In this document: piece after piece, positions 53,816 to 59,090 of the stretch
How the letters are laid out: each line of letters begins with the position of its first letter
Position numbering within the stretch: position 1 is the stretch's first letter
From: a virus
DNA: 59,090 nucleotides
Reading direction: 5' to 3' (one strand)
Virus record (IMG/VR): IMGVR_UViG_3300029309_000035
Span: 1 to 59,090 of that record
Translations under genes and position numbers: made by a program
Notes under the pieces: generated by a model
The model's database searches: none
What the model was told of the DNA's origin: nothing
Seen by the model: only the letters and a program-made list of their open reading frames with translations

Positions 53816-54474
53816 GTATAACATTTAACCAATTAGTAAACAGAATTAAAACAACAAGTGAAGATACCAGCACAGAGTTTGTTGGTGACATTCCAGCTTT
53901 TATAGAAAGAGCTGAAGCAAGATTAACAAGAGAAATAGATTCGTATGGTGTTGTTCAATATGCAACATCAAATTTGGTTATTGGTGATCCATTTATTACC
54001 AAACCTGTAGATACATTAATTATAAAAAATTTAAATATTTTAAAGTCTGACGGAACACGTATTAATTTATTACAAAAGACAGATGAATATTTAAATGATT
54101 ATTGGCCAAAACGTACAAGTGTAGGAGTTCCTCGTTATTATGCCAACTTTGGTTTTAATAACTTACTTGTAGCTCCCACACCAGTATCGGCCTATGATTG
54201 TGAAATGTCTTACATTGTCCAACCAACAGCAGCAACCTCAGTGCATCAAGAGAATTTCTTTACTGAATATTGTTCTAATGCATTGTTTTATGCTAGTATG
54301 AAGGAAGCTTGTATGTTCATGAAGAACTACTCAGCAGCTCAAGTTTGGGAACAAGAGTATCAACGAGCCTTTACTGACTTATTGAATGAAGCTAGAAGAA
54401 CAAGACAAGATGATATGAGAAACAATGCCTCACCAGCTGGAGGCGATAATACATTAGTAAAAGGAAGTAATTAA
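53812..54474 (+). CDS. head-tail adaptor / connector protein
   Basis: 220 residues: FNQLVNRIKTTSEDTSTEFV, then 'DIPAFIERAEARLTREID' is a typical start of podovirus tail-adaptor proteins. 'YWPKRTSVGVPRYYANFGFN' and 'FTEYCSNALFYASMKEACMF' then 'WEQEYQRAFTDLLNEARRTR' continue it. The family is common in marine podoviruses and is probably part of the tail ring next to the gp4-like protein. Position in the genome supports this. Confidence 0.7.
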   Translation: MSITFNQLVNRIKTTSEDTSTEFVGDIPAFIERAEARLTREIDSYGVVQYATSNLVIGDPFITKPVDTLIIKNLNILKSDGTRINLLQKTDEYLNDYWPKRTSVGVPRYYANFGFNNLLVAPTPVSAYDCEMSYIVQPTAATSVHQENFFTEYCSNALFYASMKEACMFMKNYSAAQVWEQEYQRAFTDLLNEARRTRQDDMRNNASPAGGDNTLVKGSN

Positions 54475-54476
54475 TT

Positions 54477-55415
54477 ATGCCCAGTACGTATACAACTAGA
54501 CTTAGATTAGAGAAACAAGCTGATGGTGAAAATGCAAACACTTGGGGTGATCGTCTTAATCAACAAGTTATTGACATGGTTGACGAAGCCGTTGGTGGTG
54601 TAGTCGTTGTCAGTACAACAGGAGCCACAACATCATTAACCGCAAGTAACGGTGCAGCCGATCAGTCTCGTAATGCTGTATTAAGAATTGAAGGAACATT
54701 AGGATCTGACTCAACTATAGTAATTCCTAGTGTTGAAAAGTTATATGTTGTTGATAACCAAACATCTGGTGGCTCACATACAGTTAAAATAAAAACAGCT
54801 GCAACAACAACAAATGTTATTGCTCCTCGTGGTGGTTCAAAGTTTATTTATTGTGACGGAACAAATGTACACAATGCTGTCGACCCAGTAGGTGTAAGTG
54901 CATTGTCTACAGAGGGTGGTGCCGTTGGTCCTATCACAGTAGGTGGCACGGTATCAGCTACGTCAGTTGTAGCCACTCGTATGGCTGCTACAAGTATTTC
55001 AAGTTCAGTCACAGATACAACTAAACTATTTGCAACGACAGCCATATCCGTTAGTGCTGTTGATTCACTGGGTAAACAATTACGATTAACAAAAGCAGCT
55101 GTGGCCGACGTGGTTTCATTAACAGATGCAACATCAATTACTGTGAACCTTGATAATGGTCAGAACTTTGATGTAGTTCTTGGTGGGAACAGGACGTTAG
55201 CTAATCCAACAAATGTACAAAAGGGGCAGACAGGATCATTCTTTATTCGACAGGATGGCACTGGATCTCGTACGTTGGCTTATGGTGGTAACTATAAGTT
55301 TGTTGGAGGCACGGCTCCCACTCTTACAACGACAGCTTCTGCCGTCGATCGTATAGACTACATTGTGTTTTCAAGTTCAAGTGTACACATGCAGGCGAGT
55401 TTAAACGTAAGTTAG
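54477..55415 (+). CDS. tail fibre protein
   Basis: 312 residues. The N-terminus 'YTTRLRLEKQADGENANTWG' is the characteristic start of tail fibre proteins that attach to the tail in marine podoviruses. Beta-rich Thr/Ser/Ala repeats follow and the C-terminal half ends with 'TDATSITVNLDNGQNFDVVL' and 'GSFFIRQDGTGSRTLAYGGN'. It is beta-fibrous, and the following two genes likely provide the tip domains. Confidence 0.75.
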   Translation: MPSTYTTRLRLEKQADGENANTWGDRLNQQVIDMVDEAVGGVVVVSTTGATTSLTASNGAADQSRNAVLRIEGTLGSDSTIVIPSVEKLYVVDNQTSGGSHTVKIKTAATTTNVIAPRGGSKFIYCDGTNVHNAVDPVGVSALSTEGGAVGPITVGGTVSATSVVATRMAATSISSSVTDTTKLFATTAISVSAVDSLGKQLRLTKAAVADVVSLTDATSITVNLDNGQNFDVVLGGNRTLANPTNVQKGQTGSFFIRQDGTGSRTLAYGGNYKFVGGTAPTLTTTASAVDRIDYIVFSSSSVHMQASLNVS

Positions 55416-55424
55416 AGGTTACAC

Positions 55425-56867
55425 ATGGTATTTCAAAATAATGTTCTTGCTGGTGGAGCTGGTGGATCAGGTACAACCGGATACACAATAGGGCAATCAA
55501 TTAGATTTAATTCTGATGATAGTGCATATATGCACAGAACACCATCTAGTTCAGGTAATAGAAAAACTTTTACAAGTAGTTGTTGGGTTAAATTAGGAGA
55601 TGCATTAGATAGCTCCTTTAGTTGTGCTTTACCTATGCCAACTGTAGCTCAAACAGCATCTTATGGTATGTATCTATCTGGAAATGATATTCAAATTTTT
55701 ATTTACTATACAGGTTCTGCTTGGCAAGGTCAGTTGTATACAAATAGAAAATTTAGAGACCCGTCAGCATGGTTCCATTTTGTTCTGGTAGTTGACACAA
55801 CTCAAGCAGTACCTACTGAAAGAGTTCGTTTTTATATTAATGGAACTAGAGAAACTGATTGGCAAATTGAAAACTATCCAAACCAAAATCAAGATACTGA
55901 TTGGAATAATAGTGGTGAAAAAATGGGAATAGGTGTTAATGCAAATGGTTTTGGTGGTAGCTTTGGTGAATACTATGCGGCAGAAATGGTGTACATAGAT
56001 GGCACTGCTTATGGTCCAGAAAATTTTGGCGAAACAAATAGTTCCGGGATATGGGTCCCCAAAGATGTCAGTGGTTTATCATTTGGTACGAATGGTTTTT
56101 ATATTGATGGTAGAGATAGTTCTGACCTTGGAGACGATGAGTCTGGACAAGGCAATGATTTTACAGTTGTGAATCTTGCCTCACACGACCAAGTTAGTGA
56201 CTCACCTTCAAATAATTTTGCAGTAATGAATCCATTAGATAATTATTATTTTGGCTCTACATTTTCAGAAGGTAATTTACAAGTTACAACACCAAATTCC
56301 GCTGTATACACATTTAATACATCTTCAATACTTGTATCATCTGGGAAATGGTATGTGGAATTTGAGGTGCATCATTATGATTCTAATTTGATAGGAGTAG
56401 CTGGTCAAGCAAGTGGAGGTACAACTCATGTATTAGGAACTAAAAATGACCAAGTTGGTTATTATGCACCAGATGGAAGTTATTATAAAAATAATTCTCA
56501 AACATCTTATGGTAATAGTTATGGTGCTGGTGATATAATTGGTGTTGCATTAGATTTAGATAATAGCAAATTATATTTTAGTAAAAATGGAACTTTTCAA
56601 AATAGTGGTGTTCCAACAAGTGGTGCAACTGGTACTGGGGCTATATCTATTCCAGCACCATCTGCAACTGTTGATGGTGGTTATAGATTTGCTTGTGGAG
56701 AATTTTCAAATAATTATGCTTCACATAATATAAATTTTGGGCAAGATGGAACTTTTAATGGTAATGTAACTGCTGGTGGTAATAGTGATGGTAATGGTCA
56801 TGGGAATTTTAAATATAGTGTACCAAGTGGATATTTGGCTTTGTGCACAAAAAATTTAGGGAGTTAA
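55425..56867 (+). CDS. tail protein with LamG and SPRY domains
   Basis: 480 residues. Residues about 20-210 form a concanavalin-like LamG domain (SIRFNSDDSAYMHRTPSSSG, 'WFHFVLVVDTTQ', 'VRFYINGTRETDW'). Residues about 270-460 form a SPRY domain ('GKWYVEFEVHHYDSNLIGVA', 'GDIIGVALDLDNSKLYFSKN', 'YRFACGEFSN'). Such domains bind carbohydrates or proteins and suggest a receptor-binding role. The next gene has the same N-terminal plan plus more domains, so they may be paralogues. Confidence 0.8.
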   Translation: MVFQNNVLAGGAGGSGTTGYTIGQSIRFNSDDSAYMHRTPSSSGNRKTFTSSCWVKLGDALDSSFSCALPMPTVAQTASYGMYLSGNDIQIFIYYTGSAWQGQLYTNRKFRDPSAWFHFVLVVDTTQAVPTERVRFYINGTRETDWQIENYPNQNQDTDWNNSGEKMGIGVNANGFGGSFGEYYAAEMVYIDGTAYGPENFGETNSSGIWVPKDVSGLSFGTNGFYIDGRDSSDLGDDESGQGNDFTVVNLASHDQVSDSPSNNFAVMNPLDNYYFGSTFSEGNLQVTTPNSAVYTFNTSSILVSSGKWYVEFEVHHYDSNLIGVAGQASGGTTHVLGTKNDQVGYYAPDGSYYKNNSQTSYGNSYGAGDIIGVALDLDNSKLYFSKNGTFQNSGVPTSGATGTGAISIPAPSATVDGGYRFACGEFSNNYASHNINFGQDGTFNGNVTAGGNSDGNGHGNFKYSVPSGYLALCTKNLGS

Positions 56868-56868
56868 T

Positions 56869-59090
56869 ATGGCAGCACCAACAATACCAAATGGCGAAGA
56901 ACATTTCTTTCCTGTAATTTATTCTGGCAATGGACAAGGACAACGTGCCGGAAAGTTCGTACCGTTTACTGATGACGGCACGATTGTTAATAGTTGTATG
57001 TTTAATAAAGCAGATAGTCCTAGACTAGCACGAACACCAGGTAGTGCTGGAAATAGAAAAACGTGGACATTTAGTGCTTGGATAAAAAGAACCATACTCG
57101 GAAGTCCTAGACATCAAATATTAACACAAACCCCTTCAAATGGAGCATCAGGAGATGTTTTAAATTTTAATACCGATAACACCATTAAATTTACAGATGC
57201 CACTTCTTCATACTATAATTTAATTACCAACGGAACATTTGAGGATACTTCAAAATGGTATCACGTTCTTTTGGCAGTTGACACAACTCAAGCAACAGCA
57301 TCAAACAGAGTAAAACTTTATGTAGATGGTAACCAAATAACAAGTTTTTCAACAGAAACATATCCCTCACAAGATTTTCAATACACAATAAATAATAGTG
57401 GTACTCCAATGAATGTTTATAGTGATTATGGTAGTTCAGGTGCTGAATATTCTGATGGTTATATTGCTGAAGTCAACATGGTAGATGGTCAAGCATTAAC
57501 ACCATCAACCTTTGGAGTTACTGATACCTCAACTGGCAGATGGATCCCAAAGACAGTAGTGCCATCACCTTCATCAACTTATACATATACGGTAACTGTT
57601 GTTAGTGGTAATCCATCAGACCATCCTTATTACAATTTTGGGTCAACAAATAAATATGCTATTGATGGATCTACAGCTACGGGAAATGTCGCCCTCCAAT
57701 TAGTTGAAGGTGCCACTTATAAATTTGACCAAAGTGATAGTTCAAATTCTGGACATCCATTACGATTTTCCACGACTCCAAACGGCAGTTGGGGTGGTGG
57801 TTCTGAATATACAACGGGAGTTACTACTAGTGGAACCCCCGGAAATAGTGGAGCTTATACACAGATTACTGTAGCTTCAGGTGCCCCTACTTTATATTAT
57901 TATTGTACTAATCATTCAGGCATGGGGTGGTCTGCCGAAACTCCAACCTCTGGAATTACCTATGGCACAAATGGATTTAGATTAAAGTTTCAAAATAGTT
58001 CAGCACTTGGAGATGATACCAGTGGAAAAACAAATGATTTTAGTGTTACAAATTTGACAGCATCTGATCAACGAACTAATACACCCACAAATAATCTACC
58101 TATTATGAGACCATATAATCCTAGTTATTCTCAAACATTAGCTGAAGGTAATTTAAAAACTACTACAGGTGGAACTAATGTCGGTTATCCAATGGTTCCA
58201 ACTTTACGACCCAAATCAGGTAAATATTATGCTGAATGTAGAGTAAGTGGTGATGGAGGTGGTAATACTGTAGACCTTGGGGTATATCTTCAAGAAGATA
58301 TGCATAATTATTCAAGTGGTAATTGGTACCCAGGAAATAATAATGGTAGTGGTTGGAACTCAATTACAGGTGGTTATGCAGGTAGAGGGTTTTATCAACA
58401 GCTAGGGGGCTCTAGCACTTATGTTCAATTTATTAGTGAAACTATTGGAGCAGGTGATGTCATAGGTATGGCTTTAGATATAGATAATGGTTTACTTTCA
58501 TATTATAATAACTCTGGAAGTTTAGTTGGAAGTGTGCCTTTTGACAATAACAAAACACCTATGTTTGCAGCTATGTCAAATACTAATATTACTTTCGATT
58601 GGAACTTTGGCGATAACGGCACATTTAATGGTAATGAGACGGCAGGTGGTAATAGTGATAGTGATGGTAATGGAAACTTTTATCATAGTGTTCCTAGTGG
58701 ATTTAAAATGCTAACCCAAGATAATATGCCAACCACAGATAGAGGTATCCCTGGACTTTCGTGGGTTAAGAATCGTGACCAGTCGAGTAACAGTCATGGA
58801 CTAATTGATTCAAGTCGTGGTCAAAGTAAAAATATATTTTCTAATTCTGATAGTCCAGAGCAAGATTATGATAAAAGAGGATTAGTAAAATTTTTAAAGG
58901 GTGGATATTCTTGTGGAGAATATCAATATATAAATGGAAGTGGTGATCGTTTAGTAAGCTGGAACTGGGCAGGAAATGGAGGAACCACTAGTACTAATAC
59001 TGATGGTTCAATCACAACAACCACCCAAGTTAATTCGACAGCTGGCTTCTCAATTATACAGTACACAGGGACAGAAGCTAATGCCACTAT
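56869..59090 (+). CDS. large tail protein with LamG, cupredoxin-like and SPRY domains (3' truncated)
   Basis: At least 740 residues, open to the window end. LamG-like segment about residues 35-240 (NRKTWTFSAWIKRT, 'VKLYVDGNQITSF'). Cupredoxin-like module about 240-365: FDQSDSSNSGHPLRF (H296) and YYYCTNHSGMGW (C346, H349, M352). SPRY segment about 390-610 (GAGDVIGMALDIDNG, 'WNFGDNGTFNGNETAGGN'). A further region about 610-740 ends 'AGFSIIQYTGTEANAT'. The continuation is probably the fragment at 1-458. This would be the distal tail or receptor-binding protein. Confidence 0.8.
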   Translation, partial: MAAPTIPNGEEHFFPVIYSGNGQGQRAGKFVPFTDDGTIVNSCMFNKADSPRLARTPGSAGNRKTWTFSAWIKRTILGSPRHQILTQTPSNGASGDVLNFNTDNTIKFTDATSSYYNLITNGTFEDTSKWYHVLLAVDTTQATASNRVKLYVDGNQITSFSTETYPSQDFQYTINNSGTPMNVYSDYGSSGAEYSDGYIAEVNMVDGQALTPSTFGVTDTSTGRWIPKTVVPSPSSTYTYTVTVVSGNPSDHPYYNFGSTNKYAIDGSTATGNVALQLVEGATYKFDQSDSSNSGHPLRFSTTPNGSWGGGSEYTTGVTTSGTPGNSGAYTQITVASGAPTLYYYCTNHSGMGWSAETPTSGITYGTNGFRLKFQNSSALGDDTSGKTNDFSVTNLTASDQRTNTPTNNLPIMRPYNPSYSQTLAEGNLKTTTGGTNVGYPMVPTLRPKSGKYYAECRVSGDGGGNTVDLGVYLQEDMHNYSSGNWYPGNNNGSGWNSITGGYAGRGFYQQLGGSSTYVQFISETIGAGDVIGMALDIDNGLLSYYNNSGSLVGSVPFDNNKTPMFAAMSNTNITFDWNFGDNGTFNGNETAGGNSDSDGNGNFYHSVPSGFKMLTQDNMPTTDRGIPGLSWVKNRDQSSNSHGLIDSSRGQSKNIFSNSDSPEQDYDKRGLVKFLKGGYSCGEYQYINGSGDRLVSWNWAGNGGTTSTNTDGSITTTTQVNSTAGFSIIQYTGTEANAT

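Overview
The window is most of the genome of a tailed double-stranded DNA phage with podovirus-like gene content. The evidence is a terminase pair, portal, GroES-like chaperonin, scaffold, a Mu gpT-like major capsid protein, P22 gp4-like and gp10-like tail proteins, three very large internal virion proteins, a 3-TM holin, and a replication set closely resembling that of T7 (gp2.5-type SSB, gp3-type endonuclease I, gp4-type primase-helicase, gp5-type DNA polymerase). I see no phage RNA polymerase, integrase, repressor or tRNA. Transcription should therefore use the host polymerase, and several sigma70-like promoters are readable. The AT-rich sequence, class II (B12-dependent) ribonucleotide reductase, GTA-type holin, tail proteins with LamG, SPRY and cupredoxin-like parts, and many small basic structural peptides suggest a marine phage, plausibly of an alphaproteobacterium. 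The host is an inference.

Layout. Two plus-strand blocks (35.8-59.1 kb and 1-17.3 kb) form one late region broken by the window ends. It runs: terminase, portal with a C-terminal lysozyme, host-modification genes (2OG dioxygenase, FkbM methyltransferase, sulfotransferase-like), GroES-like protein, scaffold, decoration-like protein, major capsid, a cluster of tiny basic proteins, head-tail connectors, tail fibres, tail hub, internal virion proteins, three glycosyltransferase-like proteins, holin and a small-gene cassette ending in an intrinsic terminator at 17.27 kb. The minus-strand block (35.6 down to 17.4 kb) is the early/middle region: methyltransferases, about twenty small overlapping genes of mostly unknown function, primase-helicase, polymerase, SSB, exonuclease, endonuclease I, ribonucleotide reductase, a prolyl-hydroxylase-like oxygenase and a cupin. 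The two arms diverge from overlapping promoters at 35.65-35.69 kb and converge at the 17.27-17.31 kb terminator.

Most notable observations: (1) a 24-residue gene at 16711-16785 that has the PqqA (pyrroloquinoline quinone precursor) motif in exact register, lying between the holin and a small secreted Cys-rich protein; (2) an in-frame ribosome-binding site and start codon inside the portal gene that would release the C-terminal lysozyme domain as a free 184-residue endolysin; (3) cupredoxin-like modules with a complete His-Cys-x2-His-x2-Met copper-ligand set in two tail proteins; (4) a divergent overlapping promoter switch, candidate operators and direct repeats in the two long non-coding stretches (27.2-27.5 and 33.7-34.1 kb), which are candidate origin or control regions; (5) four tiny membrane peptides below the usual ORF length cut-off that are tightly coupled to their neighbours. 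The two ends of the window lie in what looks like the same large tail gene, but a direct end-to-end join is out of frame, so a short stretch is probably missing.
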